Positions 45,395 to 51,991 are shown, counted from the first letter of the stretch. The stretch is DNA of 64,000 bases from Clostridium transplantifaecale (GCF_900626075.1 NZ_UYZY01000002.1:744001-808000), one strand, 5' to 3'. Translations and numbers: made by a program. Notes: a model not told the origin generated them from the letters alone.

Positions 45395-45596
45395 TTGGCT
45401 CCCCTGAACTGCTATAATGTAATCAGCACAAAAACATATAGAGAGGAGGGGAGCCGTGAACAAGATATGGAATATCCTGCTCTGCTTTGCTGAGATCACA
45501 CTCGAAGTTGTGCTCTACATAGGCGCTTGTTACTGCATAATAGTTTTTACTGGCACCGACATAAGAGCCGATGCACCTAATGTTATGATAGATTAA
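45395..45596 (+). CDS. Hydrophobic peptide copy A (truncated by tandem duplication)
   Basis: GTG at 45456 to TAA at 45596, 46 codons; the coordinate range includes part of its promoter. TATAAT (45413-45418) has TTAAAT 17 bp upstream. The N-terminal VNKIWNILLCFAE matches copies B-D, but the last ~15 residues (TGTDIRADAPNVMID) come from a 227-bp duplication joint (45328-45554 repeated from 45555), so it is probably inactive. SD arm AGGGGAGCC (45447-45455) pairs with GGCTCCCCT (45397-45405). Confidence 0.55.
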
Positions 45597-45616
45597 CCCC
45601 ACAAGGAGGATTGCGA

Positions 45617-45645
45617 TTGAATTGGCTCCCCTGAACTGCTATAAT
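45617..45645 (+). promoter_or_regulatory. Promoter of hydrophobic peptide copy B
   Basis: TTGAAT, 17 bp, TATAAT. The spacer holds GGCTCCCCT, complementary to the AGGGGAGCC around the ribosome site. Equivalent promoters with 17-bp spacing lie at copies A, C (46176-46204) and D (47002-47030). Confidence 0.75.
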
Positions 45646-45682
45646 AAAGCTGACAACAAAAATTAATGAGAGGAGGGGAGCC

Positions 45683-45808
45683 GTGAACAAGATATGGAAT
45701 ATCCTGTTCGGGCTGGTTGAGATTGCACTGGGAGGTGCGATCTGCATAGCCGCTTGTTACTGCATGATGATTACTGTTTTATACATCATCGGTAATCGGT
45801 TTATGTAA
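45683..45808 (+). CDS. Hydrophobic peptide copy B (putative type I toxin or minor coat)
   Basis: 41 aa: VNKIWNILFGLVEIALGG..., with a membrane helix and cysteines in CIAACYCMM. GTG start, AGGAGGGG 5 nt upstream. A terminator stem follows at 45932, giving a ~300-nt transcript; a convergent minus-strand promoter (45857-45886) points back through the gene. Small hydrophobic product plus antisense promoter resembles TxpA/BsrG-type toxin loci. The alternative is a pVII/pIX-like minor coat protein. Confidence 0.65.
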   Translation: MNKIWNILFGLVEIALGGAICIAACYCMMITVLYIIGNRFM

Positions 45809-45856
45809 TCAGCCTTGCTTTTGGTTTGCCTGACGTTAGCTCGAACTTTTTCCGCT

Positions 45857-45886
45857 ATTATACGGATTCTGTCCAGGAGCTGTCGA
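45857..45886 (-). promoter_or_regulatory. Antisense promoter facing copy B
   Basis: On the minus strand TCGACA, 18 bp, TATAAT. It would give an RNA antisense to the 3' half of the copy-B transcript. The same pair occurs at copy C (46416-46445) and, weaker, at copy D (CTGACA, 19 bp, TATAAG at 47239-47269). Confidence 0.55.
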
Positions 45887-45931
45887 CACACCAGAAAAAG
45901 CAGAACTGCAGCAACCATAAGGTATTTCATG

Positions 45932-45956
45932 TTCAGGCAAAGGCCTGAATTTTTTT
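45932..45956 (+). terminator. Terminator of copy B transcript
   Basis: TTCAGGC and GCCTGAA with a 4-nt loop, then seven T. An identical structure ends copy C at 46491-46512. Confidence 0.85.
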
Positions 45957-46242
45957 GCCTAAATTTATGCCCGGTACGGATTTACACCATTTGGGCATTG
46001 GCTGCTTTCCAGGACATACAGGGGGAGCCGTACGGGATATACCTACCTGGAAAGCAGCTGCAGGCCAGAGTAACATGGGGGATTCTCCTCCACCCCCCTG
46101 ACCAGGAGCCAGCCCCTGAACCCGGATAGCACCCCAGCCCCAGGAACCGACTCACTGGAAAAAAAAATTGCTTTATTGAACGACTCTCCCGATACTACTA
46201 TAATGAAATCACCACAAAATCAAATATAGAGGAGGGAGAGCC

Positions 46243-46368
46243 ATGGACAAGATATGGGATATCCTGTTCAGGTTGGTTGAGATTGCACGGGGAGATGCGA
46301 TCTGCATAGCCGCTTGTTACTGCATGATGATTACTGTTTTATACATCATCGGTAATCGGTTTATGTAA
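46243..46368 (+). CDS. Hydrophobic peptide copy C
   Basis: 41 aa: MDKIWDILFRLVEIARGDAIC... nearly identical to copy B after residue 19. ATG with GGAGGGAG upstream. Promoter TTGAAC-17-TATAAT (46176-46204). The dyad around promoter and ribosome site has one mismatch (GACTCTCCC against GGGAGAGCC). A one-base deletion between antisense promoter and gene destroys an opposite-strand reading frame seen at copy B, supporting an RNA rather than protein role for that strand. Confidence 0.65.
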   Translation: MDKIWDILFRLVEIARGDAICIAACYCMMITVLYIIGNRFM

Positions 46369-46696
46369 TCAGCCTTGCTTTTGATTTGTCTGACGTTGGC
46401 CGAACTTTTTCCGCTATTATACGGATTCTGTCCAGGAGCTGTCGACACACCAGAAAAAGCAGAACTGCAGCAACCATAAGGTATTTCATGTTCAGGCAAA
46501 GGCCTGAATTTTTTGCCTAAATTTATGCCCGGTACGGATTAATACCATTTGAGCATTGGCAGCTTTCCAGGATATACAAGGGGAGCCGTACGGGATATAC
46601 CCACCCGGAAAGCAGCCGCAGGCCAGAGTAACATGGGGGATTCTCCCCCAAACCCCTGACCAGGAGCCAGCCCCTGGACCCGGATAGTCCCCCAGC

Positions 46697-46962
46697 CCCT
46701 CAAGGGGAGCCGCGCTCGCCGCCGAGGCAAAAGGGGCAAGTCTCTGTCTTGCCCCTTGCAGGGGCAGCTTATGGGGATCGGGTAAGTCAAGGGACTTTCG
46801 CGGCATATGCTCGCTACGCTGCGCTATTCCACGGTTCCCTTGACTTACGCCGGGGGGATCTCAATGGCCAAGGTGCATCCTGGCCGAAAGAAGGAGATAA
46901 AAGCCAAAGCACCCTGGCGGCGAGCGCGGCTCCCTCTCTCGCAGCTGGATGCCCATATCCAG
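46697..46962. mobile_element. ~260-bp palindrome-rich insertion with 8-bp direct repeats
   Basis: The block between two copies of CCAGCCCC (about 46692 and 46956) is absent from the otherwise matching copy-C repeat (46120-46150), so it is an insertion. It has outer arms GGGAGCCGCGCTCGCCGCC (46705-46723) and its exact complement (46916-46934), an inner pair TAAGTCAAGGGA (46783-46794)/TCCCTTGACTTA (46836-46847), and a perfect 10-bp hairpin AAGGGGCAAG/CTTGCCCCTT (46731-46757). It could be a MITE-like element, or a nested-hairpin origin/packaging signal captured by the phage. Confidence 0.6.
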
Positions 46963-47001
46963 CCCCAGGAACCGGCTCACTGGAAAAAAGAAATTGCTTC
47001 A

Positions 47002-47030
47002 TTGAACGGCTCTCCCGATTCTGCTATAAT
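47002..47030 (+). promoter_or_regulatory. Promoter of hydrophobic peptide copy D
   Basis: TTGAAC, 17 bp, TATAAT. GGCTCTCCC in the spacer (47008-47016) pairs perfectly with GGGAGAGCC (47060-47068) at the ribosome site. Confidence 0.75.
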
Positions 47031-47068
47031 AAAGTTGGAAACAAATCAAATAGAGAGGAGGGAGAGCC

Positions 47069-47185
47069 ATGGACAAGATATGGAATATCTTGTTTTGGCT
47101 AATTGAACTGGTATTAAGCGTATCAGGTATATTAGCCATTTGTTACTGCATGACGCCGCTTTTACTACGCGCCATCGGTATATAG
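47069..47185 (+). CDS. Hydrophobic peptide copy D (diverged)
   Basis: 38 aa: MDKIWNILFWLIELVLSVSG... then ICYCM and a hydrophobic end. Most diverged copy but keeps the MDKIWNILF start, membrane helix and CYC motif, showing selection on the product. It is followed by a different downstream region and the convergent membrane gene at 47240. Confidence 0.65.
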   Translation: MDKIWNILFWLIELVLSVSGILAICYCMTPLLLRAIGI

Positions 47186-47239
47186 TTATCAGAGATACTT
47201 TCGGCGTGATTCTGACATCGGCCGGGATAGAATCCGCTC

Positions 47240-47473
47240 TTATACGGGTTTCACCCAAAAGGCTGTCAGCACACCAGAAAATACTTCTGGAATAACATCG
47301 CAAGTCATTTCATATCTGCAAATGTAATATAATAAACACAGGGAAACCAATACGGAAACGAAAAGTAATTTACGGATACCAAGGTAGGATTCATAATCCA
47401 GCATGTTCCGCAAAATCTTCAACATAAAATACACTGAGGGGATAAATCCCAGAATATACCAAGCCAAAAACAT
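47240..47473 (-). CDS. Small membrane protein, regulatory region of element 2
   Basis: 77 aa from an ATG at 47473 (AGGGGGG 6 nt upstream). Two membrane helices (FLAWYILGFIPSVYFML; LLFVSVLVSLCLLYYI). Unknown. It is transcribed with the two minus-strand genes upstream. Confidence 0.5.
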   Translation of the reverse strand: MFLAWYILGFIPSVYFMLKILRNMLDYESYLGIRKLLFVSVLVSLCLLYYICRYEMTCDVIPEVFSGVLTAFWVKPV

Positions 47474-47483
47474 AGCCGCCCCC

Positions 47484-47813
47484 CTAATCTGATTCTGCAG
47501 GATGCAAGAATTCTTTGCACTCACCAGAAAGTTCATAAAGCATTCGATGCACATTTACAGCATTACGATGGATACTGTTTAATTTTGCGAAAGACTGCTG
47601 TAGTGTTACATACTTCGCGTAAAGTCCATCATAGTCCTTTTGGAGCACGCCCAGGCGTATACGGCGTTTCTGCTCGCTGTCTCTGGCATCCAGAATCACG
47701 TTCTCAAATTTCTCATTAAATCCTTCCCCGCGATAGTTGTCAATGTACTTGTATAAGTCTTCCGTCAGGCGGATGGACTTAGATACTTTTTTCGGTGCAT
47801 TACACATAAGCAT
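47484..47813 (-). CDS. Ribbon-helix-helix-like protein with coiled-coil tail
   Basis: 109 aa. KVSKSIRLTEDLYKYIDNYRGEGFNEKFENVILDA at the N-terminus fits an Arc/MetJ-type DNA-binding fold; residues ~50-95 form a charged helix. Overlaps the gene upstream by 14 nt. Probably a phage regulator. Confidence 0.6.
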   Translation of the reverse strand: MLMCNAPKKVSKSIRLTEDLYKYIDNYRGEGFNEKFENVILDARDSEQKRRIRLGVLQKDYDGLYAKYVTLQQSFAKLNSIHRNAVNVHRMLYELSGECKEFLHPAESD

Positions 47814-48189
47814 GCACCCGGCTCAGAGCCTCATGAAACGCACCGGATTGATTTAAATCGCCATAGGAGAATCCGGAATATTCATAAATCTCTTTTGTCA
47901 ATGAAATGTCTGAAGAGCGGTACCAGACAGATTTTTTAATTTCACCGGTGTAATCAACAGCCGGATAACAGCGTCCTTCGCGGATGAAATTTAACTGACA
48001 TGTAACAATGCCATCCACATGGGTAGGACGTAATTCCATGGTGCAGTCACAGTTCTGGGAACCTACGTAAGATAAATAGATTACATCTGTTCCGATGTAT
48101 TCATACTGCCATTCGCTAAACTTCCCAACACCCCACGAATACTTGATAATCTGCTTTACATTTGCTTTCGTCAAAAATCCTTTTGTCAT
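47800..48189 (-). CDS. Hypothetical early protein of element 2
   Basis: 129 aa, GGAGGG 6 nt upstream of the ATG at 48189. Strand-rich, two adjacent cysteines (QNCDCTMEL). Its leader shares the segment TTGGCTCTTAT with the leader of the SSB-like gene (45304), so the two minus-strand units may be co-regulated. No family recognised. Confidence 0.6.
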   Translation of the reverse strand: MTKGFLTKANVKQIIKYSWGVGKFSEWQYEYIGTDVIYLSYVGSQNCDCTMELRPTHVDGIVTCQLNFIREGRCYPAVDYTGEIKKSVWYRSSDISLTKEIYEYSGFSYGDLNQSGAFHEALSRVHAYV

Positions 48190-48331
48190 ATTTCCCTCCT
48201 ATCTGTGACCGGTATAAGAGCCAATCACACACCGTTTTACATTACGACATTTTCGATTTACAATAGACTTAGAGATATGGTAAAATGTTATATTAATAAC
48301 TGAGTCTACTTGTCTACCTATTATTAATTAT

Positions 48332-48380
48332 AGTGCAATTTTGCGTACTTGTCAATGGGATAAGTGCAATTTTGCATACT
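48332..48380. promoter_or_regulatory. Two repressor operators upstream of the XRE gene
   Basis: AGTGCAATTTTGCGTACT (48332-48349) and AGTGCAATTTTGCATACT (48363-48380) are near-identical 18-bp dyads 31 bp apart. A third, AGTGCAAATTTGCGAACT, lies within the repressor coding sequence (48537-48554). Such spaced sites between divergent genes are typical of phage repressor operators. Confidence 0.75.
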
Positions 48381-48396
48381 TTATTTGAGGGGAAAT

Positions 48397-48735
48397 ATGG
48401 ATATAAATAAACGAATGTTCGAACAGATGGAGCAGAAAAACATAAAAATGTCAGATTTAGCAAAGCATTTAAACATAAATAAGACTGTTGTAAGCTCTTG
48501 GAAAAACAGAGGGACGAATCCACCAGCAGAATATATAGTGCAAATTTGCGAACTTTTAAATATGTCCATAGAATTCTTGATTACAGGTAAAGAATACCAG
48601 GGATGGAGCCGAGAAGAACAAAATCTTATAGATGCTTACCGCAAAGCGACACCGGCCATGCAAGAAGCAGCACGGAAAATTTTAGATGTTGGAGAGCCGG
48701 AAGAGGAAAGATCATCAGGCTTCAGGACTGGTTAA
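48397..48735 (+). CDS. XRE/CI-like repressor of element 2
   Basis: 112 aa from the ATG at 48397 (GAGGGG 7 nt upstream; the frame extends into the operator without a site). HTH_3 at residues 4-62 (MFEQMEQKNIKMSDLAKHLNINKTVVSSWKNRGTNPPAEYIVQICELLNMSIEFLI) plus a short C-terminal part (LIDAYRKATPAMQEAARKIL) found in Clostridia prophage repressors. Transcribed divergently from the 47240-48189 genes, with operators between and within. Confidence 0.88.
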   Translation: MDINKRMFEQMEQKNIKMSDLAKHLNINKTVVSSWKNRGTNPPAEYIVQICELLNMSIEFLITGKEYQGWSREEQNLIDAYRKATPAMQEAARKILDVGEPEEERSSGFRTG

Positions 48736-48777
48736 AAAAAATGGTAGATATTGGTAGAATATACCAATTAATGGATA

Positions 48778-48830
48778 TGTATCTCAAGAAAAAAGCTGCA
48801 GCCTGGCATCCGGATGTCTTTTGAGATACA
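48778..48830. repeat. TGTATCTCA inverted-repeat unit 7
   Basis: Arms TGTATCTCA (48778-48786) and TGAGATACA (48822-48830), core GCTGCAGCCTGGCATCC shared with unit 5. Between the repressor and the Fst-like toxin. Confidence 0.87.
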
Positions 48831-48843
48831 AAGAAATTTAGAA

Positions 48844-48872
48844 TAGACGTAATCGACAAATAGAAGTATAAT
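48844..48872 (+). promoter_or_regulatory. Promoter of Fst-like toxin (element 2)
   Basis: TAGACG, 17 bp, TATAAT. The 5' leader (48888-48908) can fold CACTCCC against GGGAGGTG, hiding the ribosome site, as known for the Fst par system. Confidence 0.6.
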
Positions 48873-48914
48873 GAAATTGCTGTCGGCACTCCCAGCAGAA
48901 GGGAGGTGTACAAA

Positions 48915-48998
48915 ATGCAAAATCTAATTGCTTTCCTAATTTCGATTGCGGCAAGTGTAGCTGGCTACTACATATGCAAATGGTTAGATCGAAAATAA
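48915..48998 (+). CDS. Fst-like type I toxin, element 2
   Basis: 27 aa: MQNLIAFLISIAASVAGYYI then CKWLDRK. A hydrophobic helix followed by a charged tail with W-L-D is the family profile of Fst/Ldr-type toxins from Gram-positive par loci. GGGAGG 7 nt upstream of ATG. It is followed by a bidirectional terminator (49021-49048), a direct repeat of the translation start (49056-49082) and a strong convergent promoter, which together form a type I toxin-antitoxin locus. Confidence 0.8.
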   Translation: MQNLIAFLISIAASVAGYYICKWLDRK

Positions 48999-49020
48999 GC
49001 ACGACAGTTAACCAAAAAAG

Positions 49021-49048
49021 AACCCCCGAGACTGGCCTCTCGGGGGTT
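49021..49048. terminator. Bidirectional terminator in the Fst-like locus
   Basis: AACCCCCGAGA/TCTCGGGGGTT, a perfect 11-bp stem with a 6-nt loop, between converging toxin and antisense promoters. Confidence 0.88.
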
Positions 49049-49055
49049 CGCTTTG

Positions 49056-49120
49056 TACAAAATGCATCTAATAGCTTTCCCAGCTAAGATCATATTATAC
49101 CACAACATAAAAAATGTCAA
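49056..49120 (-). ncRNA. Putative antisense RNA (RNAII-like) of the Fst locus, element 2
   Basis: A minus-strand promoter with TTGACA (49115-49120) and TATAAT or TAATAT (49092-49099) would transcribe leftward through 49056-49082 to the terminator. That segment repeats the toxin start region (TACAAAATGCA ... TCTAAT ... GCTTTCC), so the RNA would base-pair with toxin mRNA over the ribosome site and start codon, as RNAII does with fst mRNA. Confidence 0.7.
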
Positions 49121-49126
49121 GAAAAA

Positions 49127-49190
49127 TGTATCTCAAAACCAGCTCTCCAGGACACCCATCCACGCCGCAGCTGAACTATTTTGAGATACA
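49127..49190. repeat. TGTATCTCA inverted-repeat unit 8
   Basis: Arms TGTATCTCA (49127-49135) and TTGAGATACA (49181-49190), core with CCAGGACACCC and CCGCAGCTG. Lies just inside the right end of element 2. Confidence 0.85.
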
Positions 49191-49223
49191 AAATATATAG
49201 TCTACTTGTCCGAAGACAAAACG

Positions 49224-49318
49224 ACTCTTAATCTATTTGTCCAGGGTTCGAGTCCCTGAAGGCGCACTGAAGAGTGCTGGTTTTGCAGACAGAGAGCTGC
49301 GGGGTCGGCGCTTTTTTT
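49224..49318 (+). repeat. att-like direct repeat, copy 3
   Basis: 95-bp copy of the tRNA-Lys 3' end plus terminator; border of elements 2 and 3. The 20 bp upstream differ from those before copies 1 and 2 but resemble those before copy 4. Confidence 0.93.
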
Positions 49319-49332
49319 GTACGGAGGAGAGA

Positions 49333-49614
49333 ATGAATCGATTCAAAAGCTTTTTCTTTTGGGGAGCTTACCAAGTGCTGCTTCTAACATTTACCATAAA
49401 GGCAAACTTTCCCAGCCCAGAGGAACAAATTATAGGAACCATCATCGGTATGATAATACCAAACCTGATTGACGGAATACTATATACCTTTGCATATAAG
49501 GCCACCGGGATAATAACAACGGACTACGAGAGCAAAGAACAGCGAAGTGCTATTCATTGGAAAATACCTGTATTGCGCTTGATTCGAAGAAATAGCGCTC
49601 GTATTACAACCTAG
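49333..49614 (+). pseudogene. Truncated left-end membrane gene of element 3
   Basis: The first ~80 codons match 37403-37630; at about 49566 the sequence jumps to the region equivalent to 38311, inside the integrase gene. The remaining codons are antisense to the integrase. So a deletion of about 680 bp fused two genes. Confidence 0.8.
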
Positions 49615-50303
49615 GTGATACCTTTGTTTTCAGTCGTTTTACGAAACAGGATTCCGGAAGGCTTGAATGCCTTTACATAGTCCTGAAGCATATAAAGTAG
49701 CGGCGGAGCCATCGGGACAACTCTTGATTTATCGTACTTTGAACGGTTGATTGTAATTGCCTGGGAATTAAATATCAAGTCGCCAGGAGTCAGGGCAATC
49801 ACTTCGCAGCAGCGAAGACCAGCATCCAACATCAAATGTAATATACATAGATTGCGGAGATCATTATTTGTTGTGCGGTCAAACTTAGCATCAATTGCGG
49901 AAACCTCTTTGGCCAATAACGGAACAATCATATCATCATCCTTATGGGGAAGTTTCACATCTTCCGTTAACCGTTTTGCAACGTAGCCACTTTTGTATAA
50001 CCAGTTTAAAAACGTCCGTACAGCACGGGAATAAGTGCACACAGTATTAGACTTAATACAACCGTTTACATTCATAGAGCTGCGTAAAGGATGGCCGGAA
50101 TACTTTTCCTTTGCACGCAGATAAATAACATACTCTGCATAAATCGTTTCTGATAAATCACAGACGGGAAGTCCTGGAGTGCATCGGGTACTATAATACT
50201 GCAAAAAGTATCCTATGTTCTTACGATAATATGATAGCGTCCGAGGTGCCCAATAAGAACTGCCGTACTTTAAAAACTCACTTAACGCGTCATAAATAGT
50301 CAC
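49573..50303 (-). pseudogene. Broken XerC/D-type integrase of element 3
   Basis: Matches residues 1 to about 245 of the element-2 integrase (GTG at 50303) and then fails twice: a CAG-to-TAG change at 49611-49613 stops translation, and the C-terminal part holding H-x-x-R and the tyrosine nucleophile is deleted. It cannot catalyse recombination. Confidence 0.9.
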
Positions 50304-50305
50304 CT

Positions 50306-51500
50306 AAAACCACGACAAACGCATGAGTAAATAAAATGTGAACAAATCCCCCTTTTCTGATATGATTAAAAAAGAAGGATTTGCCAATGAACGAACTGCT
50401 GGATTGGATGGAGTGTATTGAGAATATACGCCAGGAAAGAAAAGTACGCCATAAATTAAAGGACATTCTTGTCACTGTCTTATTCGCCACACTGGCAAAC
50501 GTGGATGACTGGGTGGAGATGGAGTATTTTGCCCACTATCATCAGGATTACCTGAAAAAGTAAGTGGAATTGAAAAACGGGGTTCCGTCTCATGACACCC
50601 TCTGCCGTGTCTTTGGGATGATATCCCTGGATGTACTGCAGCAACTTTATCAGAAGTGGCAGGAGCTGCTGAATCGGAATGAGGGGGAAGCACTCAGAAA
50701 AATCATCTGTATTGATGGAAAAACCATGCGTTCCAATAAAAGAAAAGAGGGTAAGCCCAGCCATATCGTATCGGCCTGGAGCCGTGAAGACGGGTTCTGC
50801 CTGGGACAGAAAGCGGTAGACGAAAAGAGTAATGAAATCACCGCGATACCACAGGTGTTGGAGAAGATCCAGATAAAAGGCCAGGTGGTAACAATCGACG
50901 CGATGGGGACGCAAACTTCAATCGCAGAAAAGATAAGGAACAAGCGTGCAGATTATGTACTTGCATTAAAACGGAACCAGGGAAATCTGTATGAAGATGT
51001 GAGCCTGTATTTGAAAGATGAGGAAGAAAAAGGGAAGATACGGGCCGCGGGGAATTATAAACGGACGATAGAGAAAGCGCGAAGCCAGATCGAGATCCGT
51101 GAATACTATCAAACGGAGACCATAGGTTGGCTGGGGCAGAAGAAAGAGTGGAAAGGACTGAAAAGTATCGGAATGGAAGAAAAAACGATACGGACAGAAG
51201 GGGGAGAGGAAAAGAAAGAGTACCGCTATTATATAAGCAGCCTAAAAACAGAAATCGAACTGTTCAGCCGAGCGGTGCGTGGACACTGGAGTATAGAAAG
51301 TATGCATTGGCAATTGGATGTAACCTTTCACGAAGACGCGAATACGACGTTGGATAAACAGGCGGCCCAGAATCTAAATATCATACGGAAGTGGAGCCTG
51401 AGCATCCTGAAAATAATCGAGATATTCCGCCCTAATCTATCAATGAAAAAGAAACGCTTTGTGATCAGCATGAATCCAGAACAATTTCGTAACCAGCAGG
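50306..51500 (+). mobile_element. ISAs1-family insertion sequence, truncated at its right end
   Basis: Element-2 homology ends at about 50305 and resumes at about 51498 with AGGAAAGATCATCA. The transposase C-terminus switches to phage sequence after NPEQF, so the right end of the IS is missing. No inverted terminal repeats could be paired. This suggests IS insertion followed by a deletion that removed the phage core. Confidence 0.75.
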
Positions 51501-51529
51501 AAAGATCATCAACCTCCAGGACTGGTTAA
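50381..51529 (+). pseudogene. ISAs1-family transposase with an in-frame stop
   Basis: Two frames in the same phase, 50381-50563 and 50564-51529, separated by one TAA (codon 61). Joined, they give about 381 residues, the size of an ISAs1 transposase. DDE residues are in CIDGKTMRSN, TIDAMGTQ and RGHWSIESMHWQLDVTFHEDA. The C-terminal 15 residues are foreign. Probably inactive. Confidence 0.85.
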
Positions 51530-51570
51530 AAAAATGGTAGATATTCGTAGTATATACCAATTACTGGATA

Positions 51571-51623
51571 TGTATCTCAAGAAAAAAGCTGCAGCCTGGC
51601 ATCCGGATGTCTTTTGAGATACA
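51571..51623. repeat. TGTATCTCA inverted-repeat unit 9 (element 3 copy of unit 7)
   Basis: Arms TGTATCTCA (51571-51579) and TGAGATACA (51615-51623) with the core GCTGCAGCCTGGCATCC unchanged. Confidence 0.87.
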
Positions 51624-51706
51624 AAGAAATTTAGAATAGACGTAATCGACCAATAGAAGTATAATGAAATTGCTGTCGGCACTCCCAGCAGAAGGGAGGT
51701 GTGAAC

Positions 51707-51802
51707 ATGCAGAATTTAATAACCTTCTTAGTTTCGATCGCGGCAAGTGTAGCTAGCTACTACATATGCAAATGGCTAGACCGAAATAAGCACGACAGTT
51801 AG
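51707..51802 (+). CDS. Fst-like type I toxin, element 3
   Basis: 31 aa: MQNLITFLVSIAASVASYYI then CKWLDRNKHDS. Same fold profile as the element-2 copy, with a longer tail. The CACTCCC/GGGAGGTG leader hairpin is conserved. The gene is intact although most of element 3 has decayed, consistent with an addictive locus. Confidence 0.8.
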   Translation: MQNLITFLVSIAASVASYYICKWLDRNKHDS

Positions 51803-51820
51803 CCAAAAAACCAAAAAAAG

Positions 51821-51850
51821 AAGCCCCTCAGACTGCCATCTGGGGGGCTT
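51821..51850. terminator. Bidirectional terminator in the element-3 Fst-like locus
   Basis: AAGCCCCTCAGA/TCTGGGGGGCTT (one mismatch) with a CTGCCA loop, in the same position as 49021-49048. Confidence 0.85.
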
Positions 51851-51857
51851 CACTTGT

Positions 51858-51921
51858 GTCAACATGCATTTAATAACCTTCTAGCTAAGATCATATTATA
51901 CCACAACATAAAAAATGTCAA
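51858..51921 (-). ncRNA. Putative antisense RNA of the element-3 Fst-like locus
   Basis: TTGACA on the minus strand (51916-51921) and TATAAT/TAATAT (51893-51900), reading leftward through AACATGCA-TTTAATAACCTTCT (51860-51882), which repeats this element's own toxin start (51704-51728, AACATGCA-gaa-TTTAATAACCTTCT). The repeat differs from that of element 2 in the same positions as the toxin gene does. Confidence 0.7.
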
Positions 51922-51927
51922 GAAAAA

Positions 51928-51991
51928 TGTATCTCAAAACCAGCTCTCCAGGACACCCATCCACGCCGCAGCCTATATATTTTGAGATACA
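51928..51991. repeat. TGTATCTCA inverted-repeat unit 10 (element 3 copy of unit 8)
   Basis: Arms TGTATCTCA (51928-51936) and TGAGATACA (51983-51991), next to att copy 4. Confidence 0.85.

Larger units (their letters stand above)
37337..49266 (-). mobile_element. Element 2: inovirus (filamentous phage) prophage
   Basis: Bounded by att copies 2 and 3. Main transcription unit runs on the minus strand: SSB-like, small TM protein, major coat, 39-aa protein, pIII-like, pVI-like, Zot/pI, Rep, integrase. The combination of Zot ATPase, a ~100-aa signal-peptide coat protein and a rolling-circle Rep is diagnostic of inoviruses. Length about 11.9 kb. The proteins look like those of Gram-positive hosts, with no outer-membrane secretin gene. 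Confidence 0.9.

Noticed and set aside
45757..45930. 57-aa minus-strand protein opposite peptide copy B
   Set aside because: It is frameshifted in the otherwise similar copy C and overlaps the likely antisense promoter, so the strand is better explained as RNA.
38033..51991. Integron attC or XerCD dif identity for the TGTATCTCA repeats
   Set aside because: They do not match the attC core triplet pattern or the dif consensus; only the cassette-like layout is similar, so no name is given.
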